From the NCBI GenBank assembly GCA_900754445.1, contig CAAECW010000104.1, positions 1 through 12,367 on the forward strand: DNA of 12,367 bases, read 5' to 3'. Position numbers and translations under genes: made by a program. Under the pieces are notes generated by a model. The model had not been told where the DNA came from and ran no database searches. It saw only the letters and a list, made by a program, of their open reading frames with translations. Source of the stretch: an uncultured Collinsella sp. Lineage in GTDB: Bacteria > Actinomycetota > Coriobacteriia > Coriobacteriales > Coriobacteriaceae. Within the stretch, counting starts at the first letter, position 1; each line of letters begins with the position of its first letter. This document shows, one piece after another, positions 1-6,320 of this stretch.

Positions 1-116
1 AAGCGCGGTCTCAAGAAGGAGTAACATCGGGACTTGCAGCGACGGACCTCAGGACACTCTTACACCACGTCTGCGCGCGCGACCCGCTGCGGCCTGTTTG
101 GAGTCCAAAAGAGGCG
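1..116. other. Window edge, possible tail of a convergent + strand gene
   Basis: The first 24 bases read in frame on the + strand as K-R-G-L-K-K-E followed by TAA. This could be the C-terminus of a gene entering from the left and converging on the transporter gene that ends at 117, but seven codons prove nothing. On the minus strand, just past that transporter's stop, GCGC-TTA-GCGC followed by CTCTTTT could form a weak terminator-like hairpin around 109-123. I see no other gene or RNA here. Confidence 0.25.
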
Positions 117-1379
117 CTAAGCGCTGTAACCCATCGCCTGCAGAACAAACATGACGACCGTGAGCACCGTAATCACACCGATAGTCGCCCAAGTGAGCAC
201 ATTCCACACGCGGCCGTTGCGGTTGGCACCCATAATGTGACGGTCAGCGGCAATAACCACCTGGAACACCAGAACCACGGGCAGTAGCACGCCATTGATG
301 ACCTGCGAGGTCATCATAATCTGGAACAGATCGACGCCGGGCATAAGCACCAGCACGGCAGAGATACCGATGATGGCCGTAATGATGCCGCGATAGACCG
401 GGGCCTCGTCCCAGCTGCGGTCGGCACCGCGCTCCCAGCCAAATGCCTCGCAGATAGCGCTCGACGTAACGCCCGGCAGCACGCAGGCGGCCAAGAAGCT
501 CGCCGCGACCAGGCCCGAGGCAAACAGTACCGTGGACCACTGACCCGCAATAGGCTCCAGTGCGCGGGCGGCATCGGCAGCATCGCTAATCTGAATGCCC
601 GCCGGGAACAACACCGTACCGGTCGTGATGATAATAAAGCCGGCAATGACATCGGCGGCAAGCGAGCCGCTCACGGTATCGATGCGCTGCAGCACGATAT
701 CGTCCTCGCCCGCGTTCTTATCGACCACGTTGTTCTGCGCCAAGAAAATCATCCACGGCGCGATGGTGGTACCGATCGTTGCGACCACGAGCGACACGTA
801 ACTGGGGTCATTTTGAATGTTAGGCACGACCAGGTCGACCGCGACCTCACCCCAGTTGGGGCCAGCCATAAACGCGGCGACAATATAGGTCACGAACACG
901 CAGCTCACCAGCAGCAGAATCTTCTCGATGCGCTGGAAACTACCCGACATGGTAAGCATCCACACCAGCAGCGCCACCAACGGCACCGAGATGCTCGCCG
1001 GCACGCCAAAGAGAGCAAGGCCGCTGGCGATGCCCGCAAACTCCGAAATGGTCACAGCCGTGTTGGCGATCAACAGCGCCGCCATGGCCAACACGCTCTT
1101 GCGCACACCAAAGCGCTCGCGGATGAGCGATGCCAGGCCCTTGCCCGTGACGCAGCCGCAGCGCGCCGCGGTCTCCTGCGTCACGATGAGCAGCACAGTC
1201 ATGACGGGAAGCATCCAGAGCATCTTGTAGCCATAGCTGGCGCCCGCACTGGAATACGTTGCAATGCCGCCGGCGTCATTGCCCGAAAGCGCCGCCAGCA
1301 GACCGGGGCCCATAGCGCCAAAGATGGCCGCGATGGTCAACTTTTGCTTGGTGCCCGACTTTTGCTTGGTATTTTGCAC
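117..1379 (-). CDS. NRAMP/SLC11-family transporter, probable Mg2+-type (NRMT-like)
   Basis: A polytopic inner-membrane transporter of 420 aa with the LeuT-like SLC11 fold. Residues 24-55 align well to NRAMP TM1 (GPGLLAAL...GYKMLW), but the metal-binding DPGN is DAGG (Asp35, Gly38). In TM6 the canonical A-x-x-M is Thr204-x-x-Ala207, so the soft sulfur ligand is gone. These are the kinds of changes found in NRAMP-related Mg2+ transporters (NRMTs), a clade characterised from Eggerthella lenta. Mg2+ uptake is therefore more likely than Mn2+/Fe2+ uptake; this is inference. I chose a GTG start 9 bp after the stop of the upstream MgtE-like gene, with AGGTGG just before it. A GTG at 1442 would add 21 non-hydrophobic residues translated out of the upstream gene and lacks a good SD. 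The tight spacing implies co-transcription with, and translational coupling to, the PRC/MgtE/CBS gene. Confidence 0.9.
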   Translation of the reverse strand: MQNTKQKSGTKQKLTIAAIFGAMGPGLLAALSGNDAGGIATYSSAGASYGYKMLWMLPVMTVLLIVTQETAARCGCVTGKGLASLIRERFGVRKSVLAMAALLIANTAVTISEFAGIASGLALFGVPASISVPLVALLVWMLTMSGSFQRIEKILLLVSCVFVTYIVAAFMAGPNWGEVAVDLVVPNIQNDPSYVSLVVATIGTTIAPWMIFLAQNNVVDKNAGEDDIVLQRIDTVSGSLAADVIAGFIIITTGTVLFPAGIQISDAADAARALEPIAGQWSTVLFASGLVAASFLAACVLPGVTSSAICEAFGWERGADRSWDEAPVYRGIITAIIGISAVLVLMPGVDLFQIMMTSQVINGVLLPVVLVFQVVIAADRHIMGANRNGRVWNVLTWATIGVITVLTVVMFVLQAMGYSA

Positions 1380-1387
1380 GCGACCAC

Positions 1388-3232
1388 CTAACCAATGACC
1401 GACATGGTGAGCAGCACCGCAGCGGCGCAGTACGCTACGCACGAGATCATGACGGCAATAACGTTCATGGCGGTGCCCGACGTGTTGAGGTCATGCTCGT
1501 CACGCCAGAACAGCACCATCAGGTAAATCACGGCGCTCATGTTGCCAACCAGGCAAATGATGGCGGCGATATTAAAGCACCCGGTAAAGAGTTGCTCCTC
1601 AAACATGGGCGCATCGGGGAACGCGGCGGTGCGCACCAGCTGAGCGCACAGGTAGGTCACGAGTGACAGAATCAGGCCCATGCCCGTGCTCTGGAAGAAA
1701 AACCCCAGATACGGCTTGGGCTCGTCGTCGTGACCGTCATACTCCAGGAAGTAGTTCTTGACGAACGACACCATGCGCGAGGCCGCCAGCAGCACGAGCG
1801 GCATGGCGCACATGGGGAACACCACCAGATGCGCGGAGCCGAGCGCCGTCCCCAGTACCGTTGCCATGATGCACGAGGCGATGCCCCACACGACGACCCA
1901 GTACTGACGATGCACGAACCAGCTGAGCACGTTCGTCGAGTCGTCCGACGCGCTATCGCCCGAGCCGACACCGGCGATCTGCAGGTCCTCCTGATGCTCC
2001 TCGGCAATAACGTCCATGGCGTCGTCGAAGGTTACGATACCCAGGATATGACGGTTCTCATCGCAGACAGGGATGGCAACCAGGTCGTACTTGGTCATCT
2101 CGTCCGTCACGTCTTCCTGGTCCTCGTCAGGCGACACATAGACCAGGTCGCGATAGGCCAGCTGACCCAGCGTGGCGTCGCGGTCGGCTACGATCAGCGT
2201 GCGCAGCGAAAGCACGCCGGTCAGCATGCCGCTCGGATCCTCGGTATAGACGTAGTAGACGCTCTCGAAGTCCTCGTCGAGCTCGCGAATCGCCTCGATG
2301 GCGTCACCGACCGTTGCCGTGGCGGGCAGGGAGACAAACTCCGAGGTCATGATGCGGCCGGCGGTGTTGTCCTCATACCCCAGCAGGTTACGAATCGCCT
2401 TCTCCTCCTTGACGCCCATCAGGCGCAGGAGCTTCTCGGCCTTCTCGTAATCGAGCTCGTCGATCAGGTCGGCTGCATCGTCCGGGTCCATCATGGCCAG
2501 CATCGACGATGCGTCCGTATCGGACAGGCCCTCGAGCATCTCGGTCATAAGCTCGTCGTCATCGAACTCCGAGATGGCCTCGGCAGCCTGGGCAGTATCG
2601 AGCTGCGCAAACACCTGCGCACGTAGGCGCGGGTCGAGCTGCTCGATAATGTCGGCGATGTCGGCAGGGTGCAGCTCACCGAGCGTCTTGTGCGACACCG
2701 AGAGTTGAATGTTCTTGGTCGAGCGGTCGAGCAGGTCCATGTAGGACCAAGCGATGATGTCCTCACTGAGCGGCTTGCCTAGGTGCTTCATAAAGCCTTC
2801 GACGATATGCTCGAGCGCGGGGCTGATGGCGCGTAGCAGACCGCGAGCACCGACCTCGGCGCCCAGCAGGCGCAGCTGGTTTTCGCCCGACATGGAAAAC
2901 TTGATGTCGTTTACGCGCACGACCTTCATGCCCTGCGTGTCGACAATCTGCTTGTTGAGCACGTCGCGGGCGAGCAGGAGTTCGGTCGGCTGCAGGTACG
3001 AAAAACGGATTTCGGTGGCCGACGTCTTAAGGTGTACACCCGTCTCGTCGATACGGTCGACCCATTTGCGCCAGCTGATCATAAACGGCGTCTTGCCGGG
3101 TCCGCGGAACGCGAGCGACGTCACGTGTGGAAAAACTTCGCCGGTAGCAATACCAAAATCGTTGACCACGCCGAGCTTTTCGCCATCGACGTCCAAGACC
3201 GGCAATTTGAGCATCTCACTCAGATAATTCAA
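1388..3232 (-). CDS. PRC-barrel/MgtE_N/CBS-pair membrane protein, Mg2+ sensor or transporter subunit
   Basis: A 614-aa protein. Domains in order: two PRC-barrel-like units (about 1-75 and 85-165); an MgtE N-terminal superhelical domain (about 185-285, LGELHPADIADIIEQLD); a CBS pair (about 290-412, starting AGRIMTSEF); and about five membrane segments (438-614). In MgtE the N and CBS domains bind Mg2+ and gate the pore. Here the acidic N/CBS portion is kept, but the membrane part lacks the MgtE signature resembling GGNAGNQ in the last helices. It may be a diverged channel, or a Mg2+-sensing partner of the NRMT-like transporter encoded 9 bp downstream. The start is uncertain. TTG at 3232 has GGGGAG five bases upstream. 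A perfect GGAGG instead points to ATGs at 3248/3245 in another frame, which stop one base before an in-frame ATG at 3214. The N-terminus is therefore reliable only from about residue 7. Confidence 0.85.
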   Translation of the reverse strand: MNYLSEMLKLPVLDVDGEKLGVVNDFGIATGEVFPHVTSLAFRGPGKTPFMISWRKWVDRIDETGVHLKTSATEIRFSYLQPTELLLARDVLNKQIVDTQGMKVVRVNDIKFSMSGENQLRLLGAEVGARGLLRAISPALEHIVEGFMKHLGKPLSEDIIAWSYMDLLDRSTKNIQLSVSHKTLGELHPADIADIIEQLDPRLRAQVFAQLDTAQAAEAISEFDDDELMTEMLEGLSDTDASSMLAMMDPDDAADLIDELDYEKAEKLLRLMGVKEEKAIRNLLGYEDNTAGRIMTSEFVSLPATATVGDAIEAIRELDEDFESVYYVYTEDPSGMLTGVLSLRTLIVADRDATLGQLAYRDLVYVSPDEDQEDVTDEMTKYDLVAIPVCDENRHILGIVTFDDAMDVIAEEHQEDLQIAGVGSGDSASDDSTNVLSWFVHRQYWVVVWGIASCIMATVLGTALGSAHLVVFPMCAMPLVLLAASRMVSFVKNYFLEYDGHDDEPKPYLGFFFQSTGMGLILSLVTYLCAQLVRTAAFPDAPMFEEQLFTGCFNIAAIICLVGNMSAVIYLMVLFWRDEHDLNTSGTAMNVIAVMISCVAYCAAAVLLTMSVIG

Positions 3233-3248
3233 TGGTGCTCCCCATCAT
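3216..3248 (-). CDS. Possible 10-codon leader peptide overlapping the MgtE-like gene start
   Basis: The best SD of the leader (GGAGG, 3257-3253) lies four bases before tandem ATG codons at 3248 and 3245. They open the frame MMGSTIELSE, which ends with TGA at 3218-3216. One base later comes ATG 3214, which is in frame with the MgtE-like protein. This is either a translated leader that couples to or competes with the main start, or the trace of a one-base indel (natural or in assembly) that split the real N-terminus. Sequence alone cannot decide. Confidence 0.35.
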   Translation of the reverse strand: MMGSTIELSE

Positions 3249-3252
3249 AATT

Positions 3253-3434
3253 CCTCCGGACGCGGCCGCGCGTGCGGCGTCCGGGGGCTTCTGGATATGT
3301 ATACGCATGCGCGGGCGGCACGCCGCTCGACGCTTACACCCCGTGCATGCGCAAAAAGCACCTGCATGGGGTCATCGACTGTATGGTCGAGGTTTGGATT
3401 TCACCTGTAACCTTTCTCTTGACCCTCATTAACC
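3253..3434 (-). promoter_or_regulatory. Structured 5' leader with RBS-occluding stem (candidate cis-regulatory RNA)
   Basis: Read on the minus strand, the leader can form AGGTT/AACCT (3413-3409 with 3394-3390), TCGAC/GTCGA (3390-3386 with 3379-3375), and ACCCCATGCA/TGCACGGGGT (3372-3363 with 3347-3338, one mismatch). CTCGAC (3391-3386) can alternatively pair with GTCGAG (3331-3326), which excludes the second hairpin. Next to the start, CCGGACGC (3284-3277) pairs perfectly with GCGTCCGG (3263-3256). With two flanking G-C pairs this stem buries the GGAGG SD. The layout is riboswitch-like, but I do not recognise a known class: the M-box core is not visible. Confidence 0.45.
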
Positions 3435-3440
3435 GCAGTA

Positions 3441-3449
3441 ACTATAGCA
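3441..3449 (-). promoter_or_regulatory. Extended -10 promoter of the MgtE-like/NRMT operon
   Basis: The minus strand reads TGCTATAGT, an extended -10 (TGn plus TATAGT at 3446-3441). No good -35 hexamer lies 16-18 bases upstream, which extended -10 promoters tolerate. Transcription would begin near 3434, giving a leader of about 190-200 nt before the start codon. Confidence 0.5.
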
Positions 3450-3523
3450 TCAGCATCGCCCTGCGGCATCGAATTTATGCGCTGCACATTGCAGGCATAC
3501 CAAACGCTGACGCATCCGTGACA

Positions 3524-3563
3524 TAGTCATTGGGGACGTTCCTAAACGACTACCCAATGACTA
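3524..3563. repeat. 40-bp hairpin repeat, short relative of the 181-bp element
   Basis: An 11-bp perfect inverted repeat (TAGTCATTGGG at 3524-3534, CCCAATGACTA at 3553-3563) encloses CGTT-CCTA-AACG, giving nested hairpins. The right arm contains the TAG stop codon of the upstream NodB-like gene. The left 29 bases match 11922-11950 closely, differing mostly by transitions. It has no U-tract, so it is more likely a REP/MITE remnant than a dedicated terminator, though it could still block or protect transcript ends. Confidence 0.7.
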
Positions 3564-4967
3564 CTCTGTGGTGTCGTCGTCCTCGGCAAGTTGGGGGAAC
3601 ACGGCGTCCTTGGGCATGGTGACCTTCGTCAGCGAGGTGAGCTTTTTACTCAGCGACGTGTCCGTCTTGACCAGGTCGCTGAGCGTCACGATCTTGTAGC
3701 CGTCGGCAATGAGGCCGTCGATAATCTGCGGCAGCGCCTCGAGCGTCTGCTCGGCGCATTCGTCTCTATCGGTGAGCAGCACGATATTGCCCGGCGTCAC
3801 CGAATCGAGCACCGTCGAGACCTGCTCGTCGGCACCGTTGAGCAGCCAGTCGCCCGAGTCAATATTCCACGAGACCACGGCGGAGACCAGGTCCATCGCA
3901 TCAATCCAGTTTTGCTCGTCAAAGGCAGCGTAGGGAGCACGCAGCAGCATCGTCTTCACGCCGGTCGCCGACTTAATCGCGTCGGTGCCTTTCGTGATCT
4001 GTTCGCGTACCGCCTCACGGTCCTGACCCTTGAGCGAATCGTCGCTGTAGCTGTTGGATCCGATCTCGCACCCGGCATCGACAATCGCCTTGGCCGTGGC
4101 AGGCGAGGCCTCGACCGCATCGCCCGAAAGGAAGAACGTCGCGGCGGCACCCTTTTCCTTGAGCACCTGCAAGATCTGTTTGGTGGCGCCGCTCGGACCC
4201 TCGTCAAACGTCAGCGCCATGTACTTTTTGTTGCCCTTGGGCGCCACGCTGGCGCACGCAACGACGCAATCGGTGGCGGGCACAACCTCGCCGCGGTCTT
4301 GCGTCTTGCCCGACTGCTCACCAACCCACACCTCGGAGCGGCCCTGGACACCCCACGTCTGCACATACTCGATAGCGCCCGTACCCTCGACCTTGAGCTT
4401 GGGCTCGATAACCGTAGCCTGAACCTCGTGCTTCTCGTAGGTGTTACGGCCATCCTTGACCGTCACCTTCTCGCCGCCCTCAAGTTCGCGGCTATCCCAT
4501 TTGCCCTGTTTCACGCGCTTGCCGTCGACCTTCACCGACAGTTTTTCGCCCCCATGGCGCTTGAGCACGCTGTCATCGACGGCCAGCAGGTCGCCTGCGT
4601 CGTAGGTGTCAGTCAACTCCTGGTCGTCGATGAGATTCTGCAGCGTAGAGCCCACGCGCACCGCGGTCTTCTGGCCGTTGAGCTCCACGTCCACGCTGCG
4701 GTTGACGTAGCCCACGACGGCAGCGATAAACAGCACGAGCGCACAGCCCACGGCGATGAGTGCGTAGGGCAGGCGAGACGAACGACGGGGCGTACGGCTG
4801 TTGCCGATGCGCGCACTGCGGTCGCTAAACCCGCGGCTATGGTTGAGGTACATCGCGCCGGGCTTACGGTGACGCTTGCGCTGACCGCTGGGCAGCTGCC
4901 CCAGGTCGCGGCGCGCCGTCGGACGCGCACCCGAACGCCCGTTTAAGTTGGATCCGTTTTGGCGCAT
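3561..4967 (-). CDS. Membrane-anchored NodB-fold polysaccharide deacetylase-like protein, probably catalytically dead
   Basis: A 468-aa protein. It has a basic cytoplasmic N-terminus (1-66), one TM anchor (67-88), an extracellular beta-rich linker resembling DUF348/G5-associated ubiquitin-like modules (about 91-230), a NodB homology domain (about 247-433), and an acidic tail. Active enzymes of this family (carbohydrate esterase 4) de-N-acetylate peptidoglycan using one metal held by Asp-His-His. Here the motifs are TFDEGP (Asp255 kept, metal Asp replaced by Glu256), GSNSYSDD (the two His are Asn305 and Asp309), RAPY (343-346, kept), SGDW (Asp373, kept), and LLTD where LLHD is usual (catalytic His replaced by Thr399). 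Fold and substrate groove look intact but the metal site does not. It may bind glycan or peptidoglycan without cleaving it. The ATG at 4967 follows a GGGGGAGGG ribosome site. A hairpin lies just upstream, after the PRC gene. Confidence 0.85.
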   Translation of the reverse strand: MRQNGSNLNGRSGARPTARRDLGQLPSGQRKRHRKPGAMYLNHSRGFSDRSARIGNSRTPRRSSRLPYALIAVGCALVLFIAAVVGYVNRSVDVELNGQKTAVRVGSTLQNLIDDQELTDTYDAGDLLAVDDSVLKRHGGEKLSVKVDGKRVKQGKWDSRELEGGEKVTVKDGRNTYEKHEVQATVIEPKLKVEGTGAIEYVQTWGVQGRSEVWVGEQSGKTQDRGEVVPATDCVVACASVAPKGNKKYMALTFDEGPSGATKQILQVLKEKGAAATFFLSGDAVEASPATAKAIVDAGCEIGSNSYSDDSLKGQDREAVREQITKGTDAIKSATGVKTMLLRAPYAAFDEQNWIDAMDLVSAVVSWNIDSGDWLLNGADEQVSTVLDSVTPGNIVLLTDRDECAEQTLEALPQIIDGLIADGYKIVTLSDLVKTDTSLSKKLTSLTKVTMPKDAVFPQLAEDDDTTE

Positions 4968-4979
4968 GTGCCCTCCCCC

Positions 4980-5018
4980 ATAAACACAGCAAGCCGGAGC
5001 AACAGGTCTCCGGCTTGC
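4980..5018 (-). terminator. Hairpin after the YtxH/PRC operon (terminator or attenuator)
   Basis: An 11-bp perfect stem, GCAAGCCGGAG (4989-4999) with CTCCGGCTTGC (5008-5018), and an 8-base loop. On the minus strand it is followed by TGTGTTTAT, an interrupted T-tract. It lies between the PRC gene and the pseudo-deacetylase gene, whose ATG is only about 21 bases beyond the stem. Termination may therefore be partial. Confidence 0.7.
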
Positions 5019-5039
5019 CTCCCATCATTTGGTACGTCG

Positions 5040-5795
5040 CTATTTTGTAGCTTTTGACGAGCCTCCGCTCGCCTTTTGGTATTCGTCCTTAAACGCCTTG
5101 AACATGCCGCGCGTCTTGCCGAGCTGCTTGCCCAGTGCGCGACTGCCCTTGTCCACGGCAACCGATCCCTTGTCGTCGAGCACCTTGGCGCCCTTTTTGA
5201 CCTTGTCGCCCACCACGACGCTGGCCTCGGCGGCCTTGGCAGCCGCACCGCCCGAATACCCGAGCGACTTGACCTCGTCCGAAACAATCATCGCGCCGTC
5301 CGCATAGCCGCGCAGCATCGTCGGCGGTACCTGCGTGTCACCAACCAAAACACTCGAAGCAGCACCGGCGGTCACATAGAATGCCTGCACGATGCCCGAG
5401 CGTGGCTTGAACTCAACGTCCGAGCAATAGCCCACGGCGTCGCCTGATTCCGTGCGCACGTCCATACCGACCCAGATGATGCAATCGTCCAGGTTGATGT
5501 CGAGGCGCTTGGCAGCGGCGGCATCGTACGTGTCCTTGACGTCATCGACCGCAATGGCGCCCTCGTAGACACCAATAGCGTCGAGCGCTACGAATCGGTC
5601 GGGACGCTCGATCATGCCCGCGATATCGGATTGGCGGACCATAAAGCCGACCACGCGCGTACCGCCCGGGGTAAAGACCGGAAAGTGAATCTTTCCGAGC
5701 TTTTTAGGGCTGCGCGGTGTGCCGTCCTTTTTGGTGCGCTTGTCCTCGGTAGGCTTGCGATAGATCTTGGCGCCGACAAAATCCCCGGCGCGCAT
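5040..5795 (-). CDS. PRC-barrel domain protein
   Basis: A soluble protein of 251 aa with two PRC-barrel-like units: about 1-75 (MRAGDFVGAKIYR..KLGKIHFPVF..RVVGFMV) and about 105-175 (VGMDVRTESGDAVGYCSDVEF). A lysine/alanine-rich tail follows (176-251) and may be extended or bind an acidic partner. PRC barrels are small beta modules found in RimM, photosynthetic reaction centre subunit H and various regulatory proteins; they usually mediate protein contacts. The ATG overlaps the TAA of the YtxH-like gene by one base (TAATG) with only a weak GAGG ahead of it, so translation is probably coupled. There is no signal peptide or membrane segment. The exact role is unknown; pairing with a YtxH protein suggests envelope or stress function (inference). 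The pseudo-deacetylase gene follows downstream across a hairpin. Confidence 0.75.
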   Translation of the reverse strand: MRAGDFVGAKIYRKPTEDKRTKKDGTPRSPKKLGKIHFPVFTPGGTRVVGFMVRQSDIAGMIERPDRFVALDAIGVYEGAIAVDDVKDTYDAAAAKRLDINLDDCIIWVGMDVRTESGDAVGYCSDVEFKPRSGIVQAFYVTAGAASSVLVGDTQVPPTMLRGYADGAMIVSDEVKSLGYSGGAAAKAAEASVVVGDKVKKGAKVLDDKGSVAVDKGSRALGKQLGKTRGMFKAFKDEYQKASGGSSKATK

Positions 5796-6184
5796 TATGC
5801 CTCGGTCGAGGGCTCCGCAGCCTCGGTATCAGCCTCGACGGCGTTCTCGACCACGACGTCGGCGGCAGGCGTCACGTTGCCGCCCGAAATGGCATCGTTG
5901 AGCTGCTCGCGCAGCTGGTCCATGCGCTCGCGGGCCAGGTCGACCTTGGCGCGCAGGTCGTCGGTCTTGGCGTCGACCATCGGGCCAAAGTCATTCACCG
6001 CAGCACGGGCCTCCTCGGCGCTGTGCTCGTAGGTGTCGCGCATATTGTCCCAGGCGTCGTTGGCGATATCGGCAGCCATGGCGCGGGTCTCGGCGCCCGA
6101 GCGCGGGGCCAGAGCAACGCCGACAATAGCGCCGGCAGCGGCACCAAAAAGTGCGCCGGAGACAAAGCTGAAAGTCTTACCCAT
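5795..6184 (-). CDS. YtxH-like single-pass membrane protein
   Basis: A 129-aa protein. A glycine/alanine-rich hydrophobic segment (about 6-28) is followed directly by LAPRSGAETR, the hallmark of YtxH/GvpP-like proteins. A charged helical or coiled-coil stretch follows (about 33-100), then an acidic Ala/Glu/Val tail. Family members are small stress- or envelope-associated proteins anchored in the membrane; their biochemical role is not known. I set the start at the ATG at 6184 (MGKTF), with AGAGGA seven bases upstream. An ATG at 6190 is also possible. The longer frame from 6256 is unlikely because a TATAAT box at 6241-6236 lies inside it. It is the first gene of an operon with the PRC-barrel gene. 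Confidence 0.8.
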   Translation of the reverse strand: MGKTFSFVSGALFGAAAGAIVGVALAPRSGAETRAMAADIANDAWDNMRDTYEHSAEEARAAVNDFGPMVDAKTDDLRAKVDLARERMDQLREQLNDAISGGNVTPAADVVVENAVEADTEAAEPSTEA

Positions 6185-6235
6185 GATCATTCCTCTCCTG
6201 CGGGCACGTCGGTGCCCACCGTTTGAATGCTGTCC

Positions 6236-6241
6236 ATTATA
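6236..6241 (-). promoter_or_regulatory. Consensus -10 box of the YtxH/PRC operon
   Basis: A perfect TATAAT reads on the minus strand at 6241-6236, with an expected transcript start near 6229. The bases 16-18 upstream (GAGCGG/GCGGCA) are a poor -35, so an activator or alternative contacts may be needed. Its place 50 bases upstream of the chosen ATG, in the 136-bp gap after the HxxEH gene, supports a separate transcription unit. Confidence 0.6.
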
Positions 6242-6320
6242 CCCGCAGCGCATCACTTGCCGCTCCGCTCATCTGCGTACGGCAAAGGCGCAGGTACGTG
6301 ATGGTGATAAACGCGTAGGC

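Noticed and set aside
3253..3434. M-box (Mg2+) riboswitch upstream of the MgtE-like gene
   Set aside because: The conserved M-box core I would expect (a GGTGAGGCTCCT-like block with its partners) is not visible, so I call it only an unclassified structured leader.
3591..4946. 451-codon open frame on the + strand opposite the NodB-like gene
   Set aside because: It is a composition artefact (Arg/Leu/His-rich). The minus-strand frame has a TM anchor, family motifs and a proper RBS.
6185..6256. N-terminal extension of the YtxH-like protein to 6256
   Set aside because: The extra 24 residues are Arg/His/Gly-rich and span a perfect TATAAT promoter. A good RBS sits just before 6190/6184.
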